Origin: Parapedobacter sp037190485
GTDB taxonomy: Bacteria > Bacteroidota > Bacteroidia > Sphingobacteriales > Sphingobacteriaceae
DNA: 64,000 nucleotides
Assembly (NCBI GenBank): GCA_037190485.1
Contig: JBBCJB010000012.1
Span: 62,001-126,000 of the forward strand
Direction of reading: 5' to 3'
This document shows positions 1-7,697 of this stretch, piece after piece. The notes under the pieces were generated by a model, which did no database searches, was not told where the DNA came from, and worked only from the letters and a program-made list of their open reading frames with translations. Made by a program: the position numbers and the translations under genes. How positions within the stretch are numbered: position 1 is the stretch's first letter; each line of letters starts with the position of its first letter.

Positions 1-190
1 TAACGCCATCGCCCACCAAGGATACCTTCTTCTCTTCAAGGGTGCGGATGCGTTGGGCCTTGATATAGAGCTGATCGGTGATCGATGGAAGCCGCATGAT
101 CCGCCATGCGGTTCCGTAGTCGGCGGTCTTCCTTGAAAAAAGTTGTTGGCAGTGTGCGATGACGCGGTCGTATTGTGCTGATGTATCCAT
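1..190 (-). CDS. DUF1599 domain-containing protein (N-terminal part, cut by window edge)
   Basis: Reads leftwards from ATG at 188-190 and runs off the window, so only 63 residues are visible. They start MDTSAQYDRVIAHCQQLF and continue with KTADYGTAWRIMR and SITDQLYIKAQRIR. From memory this matches the start of the DUF1599 (nucleotide modification associated domain 1) proteins of Bacteroidota, whose exact function is unsettled. A perfect -7 element TATATTTG (minus strand, 200-207) ends nine bases before the start, which supports this start. No catalytic claim can be made from the fragment. Confidence 0.75.
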   Translation of the reverse strand, partial: MDTSAQYDRVIAHCQQLFSRKTADYGTAWRIMRLPSITDQLYIKAQRIRTLEEKKVSLVGDGV

Positions 191-199
191 GTTTAGGGG

Positions 200-259
200 C
201 AAATATAGGTCATATTGATGGGAATTTGAAGATGTTTGCATCAAATAAACCTATCTTTG
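200..259. promoter_or_regulatory. Divergent Bacteroidota-type promoters between DUF1599 and hipA-like genes
   Basis: The minus strand has TATATTTG at 200-207, nine bases before the DUF1599 start. The plus strand has TATCTTTG at 252-259, four bases before the GTG at 264, with TTTG at 225-228 (23-base spacer) as a possible -33 element. Both fit the known Bacteroidota sigma consensus TTTG/TAnnTTTG. The plus-strand transcript would have almost no leader. Confidence 0.5.
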
Positions 260-263
260 GGAC

Positions 264-1052
264 GTGGAAGGAAATACGATACGGACGGTGCAGGTAACGC
301 GGTACGTGACGCCGTTGCGCGAAGGTGGGTCGCTTCCCGCCATTGCGGAGGCGGACGATGGGTTTCTCTACGTACTGAAATTCCGCGGGGCGGGGCAGGG
401 GAGCAAATCGCTCGTCGCCGAATTGCTGGGCGGCGAGATTGCGCGCACGTTAGGGTTTCGCGTGCCGGAGATCGTCTTCGCCCAGTTGGATGAAGCGTTC
501 GGCCGTTCCGAGGCCGACGAAGAGATCCAGGATTTGCTGCGGGCCAGTACGGGGCTGAACCTGGCGCTGCATTACCTGTCGGGCGCGGTCACGTTCGACC
601 CGGTGGCCACGCAGCCCGATGCCGCCTTGGCTTCCCGGATCGTGTGGCTCGATTGCCTGCTCACCAACGTGGACAGGACCGTTCGGAACACCAACATGCT
701 GATGTGGCACAAGGAGCTTTGGCTGATCGACCACGGTGCTTCGCTCTATTTCCATCACGCGTGGGACGGCTGGCAAGAGCAAGCCGTCAAACCATTCTTG
801 CAAGTGAAAGATCACGTGTTGCTCCGCTGGGCCTCGATGCTCGACGAAGCCGATGCCGAGTTGAGGGCCAGGCTATCGGCTTCGGACATCCGCCGTGTCG
901 TTGCGCTGATTCCCGACGAGTGGATCGCCGACCCGTTCGGCGGGTCGGCTGAAGCGATCCGTGAGGTGTACGTGGATTTTTTGGAGAGGCGGCTGGCCGC
1001 CTCGGCCGATTTCGTAAACGCAGCGCAGGATGCCCGGAAAAGATTCGTTTGA
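264..1052 (+). CDS. HipA-like kinase family protein
   Basis: A 262-residue protein of the stand-alone HipA-type kinase family. A possible ATP-binding Lys is K39 (YVLKFRGAGQG), a catalytic-loop-like motif is NVDRTVRNTN (135-144) with D137 and N142, and LIDHG near D156 resembles a metal-binding Asp motif. It is much shorter than true HipA (about 440 residues) and has no separate N-terminal HipA domain or HipB partner beside it. The GTG start is chosen because a TATCTTTG promoter element ends four bases upstream and no in-frame ATG lies nearby. The next gene (DUF3037) overlaps it by 23 bases, so the two are surely co-expressed. The substrate is unknown. Confidence 0.8.
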   Translation: MEGNTIRTVQVTRYVTPLREGGSLPAIAEADDGFLYVLKFRGAGQGSKSLVAELLGGEIARTLGFRVPEIVFAQLDEAFGRSEADEEIQDLLRASTGLNLALHYLSGAVTFDPVATQPDAALASRIVWLDCLLTNVDRTVRNTNMLMWHKELWLIDHGASLYFHHAWDGWQEQAVKPFLQVKDHVLLRWASMLDEADAELRARLSASDIRRVVALIPDEWIADPFGGSAEAIREVYVDFLERRLAASADFVNAAQDARKRFV

Positions 1053-1413
1053 ATACGCCGTGATCCGGTGGGTTCCGCGCGTGGAACGCGGGGAATTCCT
1101 GAACGTCGGGGTGGCGTTGTTCTGCCGCGGGCAACGGTTCCTGGACATGAGGTACGCACTGGACGTGCCGCGCATGCTGGCTTTCCATCCCGATTGCGAT
1201 GTGGCGGAAATCGAAGGCTACCTGCGCGCATTCCAGCTGGTTTGCCACGGTGGGCCAGCCGGTGGCCCCATCGGCGCCTTGCCGCCCGCGGAACGGTTCC
1301 GTTGGCTTACGGCCAACCGGAGCACGGTCATCCAGGCTTCCCCGTCGCACATCGGCCTGAGCGCGGATGCGCAGGCTACGCTAGAACGGTTGTTTTCGGA
1401 ACTCATCGGCTGA
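1030..1413 (+). CDS. DUF3037 domain-containing protein
   Basis: 127 residues; the N-terminal FEYAVIRWVPRVERGEFLNV followed by GVALFCR is the DUF3037 signature. The start overlaps the end of the HipA-like gene by 23 bases in another frame. This HipA-like/DUF3037 pairing recurs in Bacteroidota and other phyla (from memory), which suggests a functional pair, perhaps a kinase with a partner or target. The function is unproven. It ends 18 bases before the convergent cytochrome gene. Confidence 0.8.
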   Translation: MPGKDSFEYAVIRWVPRVERGEFLNVGVALFCRGQRFLDMRYALDVPRMLAFHPDCDVAEIEGYLRAFQLVCHGGPAGGPIGALPPAERFRWLTANRSTVIQASPSHIGLSADAQATLERLFSELIG

Positions 1414-1431
1414 CCTCATGGCTGGCGTCCG

Positions 1432-1833
1432 TCAGGGATTGCATGCCGCGAGCGAGCGCTCGACCTCTTCCTGCGTGATGATGCCCAACCGATTGCCGAA
1501 GGAATTGCCGATGTACGTGAGCAGGTAAGCGATCTCGACCGGTGTAAGCTGCGGGTTGGGGGGCATCGCCACGGCGGCGTTACGCCCGTGCCTGACGATG
1601 CAGGCCAATTGGTCACGTTTGGCGTTGAGCGCCGTGCTGTCGTTAAGCGGCGGATAGAGTTTTCCCAGGCCTTCTCCTTTCGCGCCGTGGCAATTCTGGC
1701 ACTGCGCGACGTACAGCTTATGCCCGTTCACCGTATACTGCGCTGTCCGGATGGCTTGTTCACCCTGGCAAGCCTGGACCAAGATGTATGCCGACAAAAG
1801 GGAGGCAACGCTGCACAAGCATGCATTCCGCAT
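1432..1833 (-). CDS. Class I c-type cytochrome, probable lipoprotein
   Basis: 133 residues. The haem-binding motif is CQNCH (C45, C48, H49) and M90 in VAMPPNP is the likely sixth ligand. The N-terminus is hydrophobic and ends in VQAC (C22), a plausible lipobox, so it is probably membrane-anchored on the periplasmic side. It is the last gene of a three-gene unit: the SCO-family gene ends five bases upstream. The pairing of a SCO protein with a monohaem cytochrome suggests a small electron-transfer module (inference); no oxidase subunits are nearby. Confidence 0.88.
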   Translation of the reverse strand: MRNACLCSVASLLSAYILVQACQGEQAIRTAQYTVNGHKLYVAQCQNCHGAKGEGLGKLYPPLNDSTALNAKRDQLACIVRHGRNAAVAMPPNPQLTPVEIAYLLTYIGNSFGNRLGIITQEEVERSLAACNP

Positions 1834-1838
1834 CGCTT

Positions 1839-2429
1839 TTACTCCTTGAGCAGGGTTTCGAGTTCTTCGAGCAACAGGGATACTTGCTCATCATTGGTGC
1901 CGTCATAAGCCCCGCGGATACGTCGCTGGCTATCGACGAGCAGGAAGTAGCCCGAGTGATCGTAGCCGCCCGGTACGCTGGCGTCTTCCTTGGTGTATAC
2001 CATGTAACTGTCCGAAAGTCCGTAGATTTCCGTTTTCGTGCCGGTCACGAACTGCCAATGGTCATTGGTCACGCCCAGCTTTTCGGCATAAGCCTTGAGC
2101 ACCGCCGGCGAATCGTGGCGGAAATCGATGCTGTGCGAAAGGAAGCGCACGCGTTCGTCTTCCTTGTATCGCTCATACACCTTGAGCAGGTTTCGCTGCA
2201 TGGTCGGGCAGATGCTCGGGCAATGCGTGAAAAAAAAGTTGGCGATGTATACCCCGTGGCCGAAGGTCTCGTTCGTGACGAACACGCTGTCTTGGTTGAG
2301 CAATCGGAAGTCGGGGATGCTGTGGCCTTCGTGGCCCAATACCGGCAGTTTTTCCCGGTTGCCGCCCATGCATGCTGCAAGGGTAACGACGATGAGTAGG
2401 CCGCTCACTAGAAAAGGCGTTGCCCGCAT
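1839..2429 (-). CDS. SCO family protein (SCO1/SenC copper chaperone/thioredoxin-like)
   Basis: 196 residues with a lipobox LAAC (C20), then a thioredoxin-like fold. The copper-binding CPSICP motif places Cys at 70 and 74, and the distal His ligand is H158 in GGYDHSG. SCO proteins deliver copper to the CuA site of cytochrome oxidase or act as periplasmic thiol reductases. It sits between a lipoprotein gene six bases upstream and a cytochrome c gene five bases downstream, in one transcription unit. All key ligands are present. Confidence 0.93.
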   Translation of the reverse strand: MRATPFLVSGLLIVVTLAACMGGNREKLPVLGHEGHSIPDFRLLNQDSVFVTNETFGHGVYIANFFFTHCPSICPTMQRNLLKVYERYKEDERVRFLSHSIDFRHDSPAVLKAYAEKLGVTNDHWQFVTGTKTEIYGLSDSYMVYTKEDASVPGGYDHSGYFLLVDSQRRIRGAYDGTNDEQVSLLLEELETLLKE

Positions 2430-2435
2430 GTTCCG

Positions 2436-2882
2436 TCAGAATTGGGCCAGCTTGTCCGCGCTTTCTTTGGATACGTCCTCGAAAAGCCGCTTCATTTCGG
2501 TCACCTTGCGTATCTCTTCGGCATAATATGCCTTGGCCGCCACGTTTGTCTGGTCTTCTAGGTCTACCTTGAATTCGGTCATCCAGTCCATCATCGTGTC
2601 CGTGGCGCCTTCCAGCCGGCCCTTCAGGGCGGTCAGTTCGCTGCGTACCTGCGTCGTGTCCAGATCCGGATTGGTTGCCCGAAGCTGCGGCAGGTTGGCC
2701 AGCAGCGAGTCGATTTTGATGGTGTTGCGATCGAAAGCACTGATTTGGGGCATGATTTCGTCGTGGACGGCGATTGCCTCGTTGCGAAGTTGCTCTATTT
2801 CGGCGGCATCGCCACCGCCACCGGTGCATGCCGCGGTCAAAGCCCATGCAACCGATCCCAGCCAAAACATCGTTTTTTTCAT
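2436..2882 (-). CDS. Small coiled-coil-type lipoprotein
   Basis: 148 residues from the ATG at 2880-2882; an ATG nine bases further upstream (2889-2891) is also possible. The start MKKTMFWLGSVAWALTAAC is a lipoprotein signal with lipobox TAAC, followed by a helical, charged region rich in E, L, K and D. Similar Bacteroidota proteins are often misnamed viral A-type inclusion proteins. It is first in the operon with SCO and cytochrome c, and TATCTTTG (minus, 2907-2914) lies 24 bases upstream. A periplasmic role linked to the cytochrome or copper chaperone is an inference. Confidence 0.75.
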   Translation of the reverse strand: MKKTMFWLGSVAWALTAACTGGGGDAAEIEQLRNEAIAVHDEIMPQISAFDRNTIKIDSLLANLPQLRATNPDLDTTQVRSELTALKGRLEGATDTMMDWMTEFKVDLEDQTNVAAKAYYAEEIRKVTEMKRLFEDVSKESADKLAQF

Positions 2883-2906
2883 GGTGTCCATGTGTTGGTT
2901 ATCAGG

Positions 2907-2914
2907 CAAAGATA
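2907..2914 (-). promoter_or_regulatory. -7 element of lipoprotein/SCO/cytochrome operon
   Basis: A perfect TAnnTTTG match (TATCTTTG on the minus strand). It lies 24 bases before the ATG at 2882 and 15 bases before the alternative ATG at 2891. No clear -33 element was identified. Confidence 0.45.
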
Positions 2915-2929
2915 GGTAAACTAGCGGAA

Positions 2930-3559
2930 CTAATCTTGCTTTTCGGTATAATATTCTTGCCCGTTGCCCTGATGCACCTCGATGACGCCTGCCAGGATGA
3001 GGTTCACCAATATGCGTTGCGTTTTTCGCCAAGGAAGCTGCAGATGCTTGGATAATTCCGGCAATTTCGATGAAGCGTGGACGTGTACATAGTCCAGGAG
3101 CGCCTTTTCCTGCTCGGTATAGGTGATCAGCACACCATCGCGGCGATTGCCGCGGTGCAACACGTCCACCACCACCTTGCCCGCCAGTATGCTGTTGTCG
3201 TTCACCCGCACGTATACCCACCACTTTCGGTCTTCGCCCAGGGCATAATGTGGTTTGGTGTCGCTTTCGGGCACGTCGGCCACCAGCACCAGCCTGTCGT
3301 CCACGTAAACCTCTTCGAAATGGATGTCTATGGCCGGGCGGCAATACTGATGGCCCGCCCGCTGGAGCATATAGCGTTCCTCGTCCTCGTTCTTCACCCC
3401 GCGGATATTGCCGTCGTCGGCTACCCCCACCAACAGCTTGCCGCCTTTCGTGTTCGCGAACGCCACCAAGGTCTTTGCGATCTTTTCGCAGCTGCTGATT
3501 TTGTTCTTGAAATCGAGCCGTTCGCCCTCTCCCCGTATGATCAATGTCTTGATGTTCAC
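2930..3559 (-). CDS. AlbA_2 (Schlafen-type) ATP-binding protein with C-terminal winged helix
   Basis: 209 residues from the GTG at 3557-3559, with AGGA just upstream; the open frame extends further but overlaps the preceding gene without family resemblance. The N-terminal half shows the AlbA_2 hallmark: GEGERLDFK, then VAFANTKGGKLLVGVADDG. The last roughly 60 residues (EQEKALLDYVHVHASSKLPE onward) look like a winged helix-turn-helix. Such proteins are thought to bind nucleic acids and regulate transcription. It starts 14 bases after the DUF4442 gene ends. Confidence 0.78.
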   Translation of the reverse strand: MNIKTLIIRGEGERLDFKNKISSCEKIAKTLVAFANTKGGKLLVGVADDGNIRGVKNEDEERYMLQRAGHQYCRPAIDIHFEEVYVDDRLVLVADVPESDTKPHYALGEDRKWWVYVRVNDNSILAGKVVVDVLHRGNRRDGVLITYTEQEKALLDYVHVHASSKLPELSKHLQLPWRKTQRILVNLILAGVIEVHQGNGQEYYTEKQD

Positions 3560-3573
3560 GATTTCCTGAAGAT

Positions 3574-4062
3574 TTATGGGTATGGAGACTGTTTCGCTGC
3601 CCCGAATCGGACGTCTTTGATGTATACCTCGTTCTGCATGATGGCGCACGTATCGCCTTGTTTGTCCCGGATGACGACGGGATAGGTCTTCACGAACTTG
3701 CCCCGTTCGATGAGCCCCGCCTCGGCCTCGTGGAGCTCGTCTTCGCTGATCGCGATACTGAACAACAACGCGGTGCGCGCCGGTTTGGTGTACTGGATGG
3801 AGGCACTCTTGAGCCATACCACGGTTTCAAAGCCTTTCCGCTGGAAGATTTGGTCGAATAGCAGCGCATAGAACGGATCGGCCGCCGCAAAGATGGTGCC
3901 GCCGAAGATGGACGCGTTGTAGTTACGGTTGAGCAGGCTTCGGCCGATGCTGACGGTGACCGACGTGAAACCCTTGCCGAAGCGGCGCACCCAGATACGC
4001 TGGAATAAAAACGGAGGATACAATCGCATGCCCCACTTCAGTACATTCTCTGATACCCGCAT
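3574..4062 (-). CDS. DUF4442 domain-containing protein (hot-dog thioesterase-like)
   Basis: 162 residues. The ATG at 4060-4062 is preferred over a TTG at 4101, because a promoter-like TACCTTAG ends seven bases upstream of it and the family begins near MRVSENVLKWGMRLYPP. The core NASIFGGTIFAAADPFYALL resembles the hot-dog fold of the DUF4442 family related to acyl-CoA thioesterases. The enzymatic activity is not shown. It is followed after 14 bases by the AlbA-type gene. Confidence 0.75.
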   Translation of the reverse strand: MRVSENVLKWGMRLYPPFLFQRIWVRRFGKGFTSVTVSIGRSLLNRNYNASIFGGTIFAAADPFYALLFDQIFQRKGFETVVWLKSASIQYTKPARTALLFSIAISEDELHEAEAGLIERGKFVKTYPVVIRDKQGDTCAIMQNEVYIKDVRFGAAKQSPYP

Positions 4063-4069
4063 ACAACGA

Positions 4070-4101
4070 CTAAGGTAGCCACAAATTTCTAGAAATTTCA
4101 A
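4070..4101 (-). promoter_or_regulatory. Promoter with a 16-base perfect palindrome in the spacer
   Basis: On the minus strand TTG (4099-4101) and TACCTTAG (4070-4077) are 21 bases apart, matching the Bacteroidota -33/-7 layout with one mismatch. AAATTTCTAGAAATTT (4083-4098), a perfect palindrome, fills most of the spacer, the classic place for a repressor operator. The region separates the DUF4442 gene from the divergent MFS gene, so one regulator could control both (inference). Confidence 0.45.
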
Positions 4102-4137
4102 TTAATCTTTTTATTTTGGTCGGCAAATGCTGATGCC

Positions 4138-5364
4138 ATGACCAAAGATAACCTACCCCCGGCCAAGAACGTCTGGCTGTTGGTAATCGTAGCCGCACTA
4201 GGGTACTTCGTTGATATTTACGACCTTGTCATTTTCTCCATCGTCCGGGTCCGGAGTTTCCAGGATATCGGGATTCCCGAGTCGGAAATGCGGCTGGACG
4301 GCGAGTATGTGCTCAACATGCAGATGGGCGGCCTGCTCATCGGCGGTTTGCTCTGGGGCATCCTCGGCGATAAGTTCGGCCGCATAAAGGTGCTGTTCGG
4401 CTCCATCTTGATGTACTCGCTTGCCAATATCGCCAATGGGTTCGTGCAGGATATCCATTCGTATGCCGTCATCCGCTTCATCGCGGGCATTGGCCTGGCG
4501 GGCGAACTTGGGGCAGGCATCACGCTGGTGAGCGAGAGCATGAGCAAGTCGAAACGCGGTTACGGTACGATGGTCGTCGCGGCCGTGGGCGTCTTGGGAG
4601 CCGTGGCCGCGTACTACGTGTCCGAAAAGTTCGATTGGCGCAACGCCTACTTCGTCGGCGGGGCCATGGGGTTGTTGCTGCTCATCCTGCGGGTGGGCAC
4701 CTTCGAGTCGGGCATGTTCAAGGAGGTGGCAAACAAGCCCATAGAAAAGGGCAAGTTCAGCATGCTGTTCACGGACGGAGGGCGCTTCAAGCGGTATGTA
4801 TATTGCCTGTTAATCGGTTTGCCCATCTGGTTCGTGGTGGGCATCCTGGTTACGCAGGCCCCCGAGTTCGGCAAGGCCCTGGGCGCGCCCGTGCCGCTGA
4901 GCGCGGGCAAGGGCATCCTGTTCACCTACCTGGGGCTTTCGATCGGTGATGTGTTGGCTGGACTATTCGCCCAGCTTACCAAGTCGCGTCGACTTGCGGT
5001 GTTCGGGTTCCAGGTATTGATCATCGCCACGTCGATCTGGTACCTTGGCAGCGAAGGCATCACCGAGCAGCGTTTCCATTGGGTCGCGTTCTTCATGGGC
5101 ATCGCCATCGGCTATTGGGCCACGTTCGTGACCATCGCCTCCGAGCAGTTCGGCACCAATCTCCGCGCTACCGTCACTACGACGGCCCCCAACTTCGTCC
5201 GTGGCGCACTCATCCCATCCACGTTCCTGTTCGAATTCTTCGTGGGGCATTTCGGCATCATCACGGCCGCGTACATCATGATCTTCCTGCTTACCGGTAT
5301 CGCGATTTTCGCGGTCAGCCAATTGAAGGAAAGCTTTAGTAGGGATTTGGATTTTGTTGAATAG
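4138..5364 (+). CDS. MFS transporter, 12 TM type
   Basis: 408 residues with about twelve hydrophobic segments. The cytoplasmic loop between TM2 and TM3 carries GDKFGRIK (77-84), the major facilitator A-motif. The N-terminus VDIYDLVIFSIVR and the overall length fit inner-membrane metabolite transporters; the substrate cannot be told from sequence. It is divergent from the DUF4442 gene and shares its operator-like palindrome region. Its stop codon TAG (5362-5364) directly abuts the stop of the convergent Cys-rich gene. Confidence 0.88.
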   Translation: MTKDNLPPAKNVWLLVIVAALGYFVDIYDLVIFSIVRVRSFQDIGIPESEMRLDGEYVLNMQMGGLLIGGLLWGILGDKFGRIKVLFGSILMYSLANIANGFVQDIHSYAVIRFIAGIGLAGELGAGITLVSESMSKSKRGYGTMVVAAVGVLGAVAAYYVSEKFDWRNAYFVGGAMGLLLLILRVGTFESGMFKEVANKPIEKGKFSMLFTDGGRFKRYVYCLLIGLPIWFVVGILVTQAPEFGKALGAPVPLSAGKGILFTYLGLSIGDVLAGLFAQLTKSRRLAVFGFQVLIIATSIWYLGSEGITEQRFHWVAFFMGIAIGYWATFVTIASEQFGTNLRATVTTTAPNFVRGALIPSTFLFEFFVGHFGIITAAYIMIFLLTGIAIFAVSQLKESFSRDLDFVE

Positions 5365-5547
5365 CTACCGTTTCGGGCACTTCTTGCATTGTTTGCCCCG
5401 CTTGTACTTCTTGCAGCATTTCTTGAAGCAACAGCCGAAGCCTTCGCCGTAGGGGTTAAGCCCCTTGAAGAATTGGGGGTCGGTGGCATGCTGGCTGGGG
5501 CATGCCATCGAATCGGCGAATGGATATGTGCGTTCCTCGTGCGTCAC
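5365..5547 (-). CDS. Small cysteine-rich, lysine-rich protein
   Basis: 60 residues with seven Cys (16, 39, 40, 44, 45, 54, 57), the last six in a basic tail GCCFKKCCKKYKRGKQCKKC. No known domain is recognised; metal binding is a plausible guess. The GTG start at 5545-5547 is chosen because a perfect TATCTTTG element ends four bases upstream with TTG 21 bases further on. An ATG at 5508 would give a 47-residue form. The good promoter and the exact abutment with the MFS stop codon argue that this is a real gene. Confidence 0.6.
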   Translation of the reverse strand: MTHEERTYPFADSMACPSQHATDPQFFKGLNPYGEGFGCCFKKCCKKYKRGKQCKKCPKR

Positions 5548-5551
5548 GGCA

Positions 5552-5583
5552 CAAAGATACCATTTTATTTAGATGAATTCCAA
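5552..5583 (-). promoter_or_regulatory. Promoter of the Cys-rich small protein
   Basis: Minus strand TTG (5581-5583), a 21-base spacer, then a perfect TATCTTTG (5552-5559). The GTG start follows after four bases, so the transcript would be nearly leaderless. Confidence 0.5.
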
Positions 5584-5601
5584 TTAGTGGTGGAAAACAT
5601 A

Positions 5602-5633
5602 TTTGCATGGTCGGCCTAACTTTCGTAAACTTG
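5602..5633 (+). promoter_or_regulatory. Putative promoter of scoAB
   Basis: TTTG (5602-5605), a 20-base spacer, then TAAACTTG (5626-5633), one mismatch from TAnnTTTG. It lies 46 bases before the scoA start. Confidence 0.45.
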
Positions 5634-5679
5634 CCGCCAGTAAACTGGCACACAGTAGCACCAATTTTAACGTTATCCA

Positions 5680-6378
5680 ATGATCAATAAAGTAGTGAAA
5701 GATGCCCATGCGGCAATCGAGGGAATCAGCGATGGCATGACGCTGATGCTGGGGGGCTTCGGGCTATGCGGCATCCCGGAAAACTGCATCAACGAGCTTG
5801 TCAGGAAAGGAATAACCGGCCTGACGTGCATCTCCAACAATGCGGGCGTGGATGATTTCGGCATCGGATTGATGCTGAAACGGCGCCAGGTCAAGAAGAT
5901 GGTCGCATCGTACGTCGGCGAGAATGCCGAATTCGAACGGCAGTTGCTGAGCGGTGAGCTGGACGTGGAGCTGATCCCGCAGGGAACGTTGGCTACGCGC
6001 TGCCTGGCGGCCGGTTACGGCATGCCCGCCGTTTTCACGCCCGCCGGTGTGGGTACCGAGGTGGCCGAAGGCAAGGAAGTCCGTAACTTCAACGGAAAGG
6101 ACTACTTGCTCGAGGAGGCCTTCGATGCCGATTTCGCGATCGTGAAGGCATGGAAAGGCGATACCGCAGGCAACCTCGTATACCGCATGACGGCCCGTAA
6201 CTTCAATCCGGTGATGGCCATGGCGGGCCGGATCACGATCGCCGAGGTGGAGGAACTGGTGGAGGTGGGCGAACTGGATCCCGACCACATCCACACCCCC
6301 GGGATTTACGTGCACCGGATTTTCCAGGGCAGCCATTACGAGAAGCGGATCGAGCAGCGGACGGTGCGTTCGGTCTGA
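5680..6378 (+). CDS. scoA: 3-oxoacid CoA-transferase subunit A
   Basis: 232 residues, full length for the alpha subunit. The N-terminal MLGGFGLCGIPE is the CoA-transferase family I subunit A signature. The enzyme moves CoA from succinyl-CoA to acetoacetate or another 3-oxoacid in ketone-body and branched-chain breakdown; the exact acceptor is not fixed by sequence. The B subunit starts 26 bases downstream, so the two form an operon and an alpha2-beta2 type enzyme. Confidence 0.9.
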   Translation: MINKVVKDAHAAIEGISDGMTLMLGGFGLCGIPENCINELVRKGITGLTCISNNAGVDDFGIGLMLKRRQVKKMVASYVGENAEFERQLLSGELDVELIPQGTLATRCLAAGYGMPAVFTPAGVGTEVAEGKEVRNFNGKDYLLEEAFDADFAIVKAWKGDTAGNLVYRMTARNFNPVMAMAGRITIAEVEELVEVGELDPDHIHTPGIYVHRIFQGSHYEKRIEQRTVRSV

Positions 6379-6404
6379 AGGTTGGGCAATTTGAAGCATT
6401 GAAG

Positions 6405-7067
6405 ATGAGCTTGGACAAGAATGGAATCGCGAGCAGGATCGCGAAGGAGATAAAGGACGGTTACTACGTAAACCTGGGCATCGGCATCCCCACGTTGGTG
6501 GCCAATTACATCCCGGAAGACATCCAGGTGGTGTTGCAATCCGAAAACGGGCTGCTCGGCATGGGCCCTTTCCCGTACGCCGGCGCCGAGGATGCCGACC
6601 TGATCAACGCCGGCAAACAGACCATCACCATGTTGGCGGGGTCTGCCGTATTCGACTCGGCGATGAGTTTCGGGATGATACGCGCGCAGAAGGTGGACCT
6701 GACCATCCTGGGGGCGATGGAAGTTTCGGAATACGGCGACATCGCCAATTGGAAAATCCCCGGCAAGCTCGTGAAGGGCATGGGCGGGGCCATGGATCTC
6801 GTGGCATCGGCCAAGAACATCATCGTGGCCATGCAACAGGTCAACAAGGCAGGCGAGAGCAAACTGCTTCCGCAATGCACATTGCCGCTTACGGGTGTAC
6901 GCTGTATTCGCAAGATCGTCACGGAACTGGCGGTTTTCGAGGTCGATATCGAGCAAGGCGGTTTCCGGTTGCTGGAACGTGCGCCCGGGATCAGCGTAGA
7001 CGAGATACGGAATGCCACGGCCGGGAGGTTCATCGCCGATGGCGATATCCCGGAAATGTCATTGTAG
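6405..7067 (+). CDS. scoB: 3-oxoacid CoA-transferase subunit B
   Basis: 220 residues from ATG 6405; a TTG six bases upstream is in frame but unlikely. The catalytic Glu is E47 in QSENGLLG, the subunit B active-site motif that forms the glutamyl-CoA thioester. GIGIPTLVANYI and the C-terminal G-rich region also fit. Its last nine bases overlap the end of the convergent kinase gene. Confidence 0.92.
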   Translation: MSLDKNGIASRIAKEIKDGYYVNLGIGIPTLVANYIPEDIQVVLQSENGLLGMGPFPYAGAEDADLINAGKQTITMLAGSAVFDSAMSFGMIRAQKVDLTILGAMEVSEYGDIANWKIPGKLVKGMGGAMDLVASAKNIIVAMQQVNKAGESKLLPQCTLPLTGVRCIRKIVTELAVFEVDIEQGGFRLLERAPGISVDEIRNATAGRFIADGDIPEMSL

Positions 7068-7697
7068 CTTATGGCGCAGTTCGGCCGATAGCTCGTCCGT
7101 GATCGCGATGATGGGGGCCGGGTCGTCGTCGTTGTTCGCGATGACGCGGTCGCACCGATCGCGGTGGGGGAGCAGGTAGGCGTGGTAGGCGGGCATCACA
7201 TGGTTGGCCCATTTGTACCGCACATCCGCTTCGGGGTAGCCGCGCTCGGCCAAATCCCTTTTCAAGCGTCTTTGCAGCGCCACCTCGGGTTCCGCATGCA
7301 GGAATATCCGGTAATCCAGCAAGGCATTCACCTCTTCGTAATGGAAGATGAACAACCCTTCGACGATCAGGATCGGTGCCGGCTTGGTTTCCAACAGCCG
7401 GGGTATCCGTACGGGATTGTTGAACGTGTATTCTTCTCGGTATACGGTCTGTCCTTCGAACAGCCGGATCATGTCTCGGTAGAAATTTTCCCGATCGATG
7501 GCGGTGGGAAGGTCGAAGTTGTACAGCTTATTTTCTTCCTGTGTCTTCGTGTTGGCCGGGATGTAGTAATCGTCTTGCGAAATCAGGGCCACCTCGTGCG
7601 GTGCGAAATGGTTGAGGAAGCAATTCAGGAAAAATGTCTTCCCCGCCCCGCTGTTTCCCGTGATGCCGATGACGTAGGGCGTGTTAGTTGGGGTCAT
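7059..7697 (-). CDS. Uridine kinase-like P-loop ATPase
   Basis: 212 residues from ATG 7695-7697. Walker A is GNSGAGKT (14-21), followed by ISQDDYY, the substrate-binding region typical of uridine kinase/phosphoribulokinase-type enzymes, and LIVEGLFIFHYEE as the Walker B-like strand. It is close in length to bacterial uridine kinase, so nucleoside phosphorylation is possible, but the Bacteroidota family is often annotated only as uridine kinase-like. It overlaps the upstream LysM gene by 14 bases and the convergent scoB by nine. Confidence 0.75.
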   Translation of the reverse strand: MTPTNTPYVIGITGNSGAGKTFFLNCFLNHFAPHEVALISQDDYYIPANTKTQEENKLYNFDLPTAIDRENFYRDMIRLFEGQTVYREEYTFNNPVRIPRLLETKPAPILIVEGLFIFHYEEVNALLDYRIFLHAEPEVALQRRLKRDLAERGYPEADVRYKWANHVMPAYHAYLLPHRDRCDRVIANNDDDPAPIIAITDELSAELRHKLQ

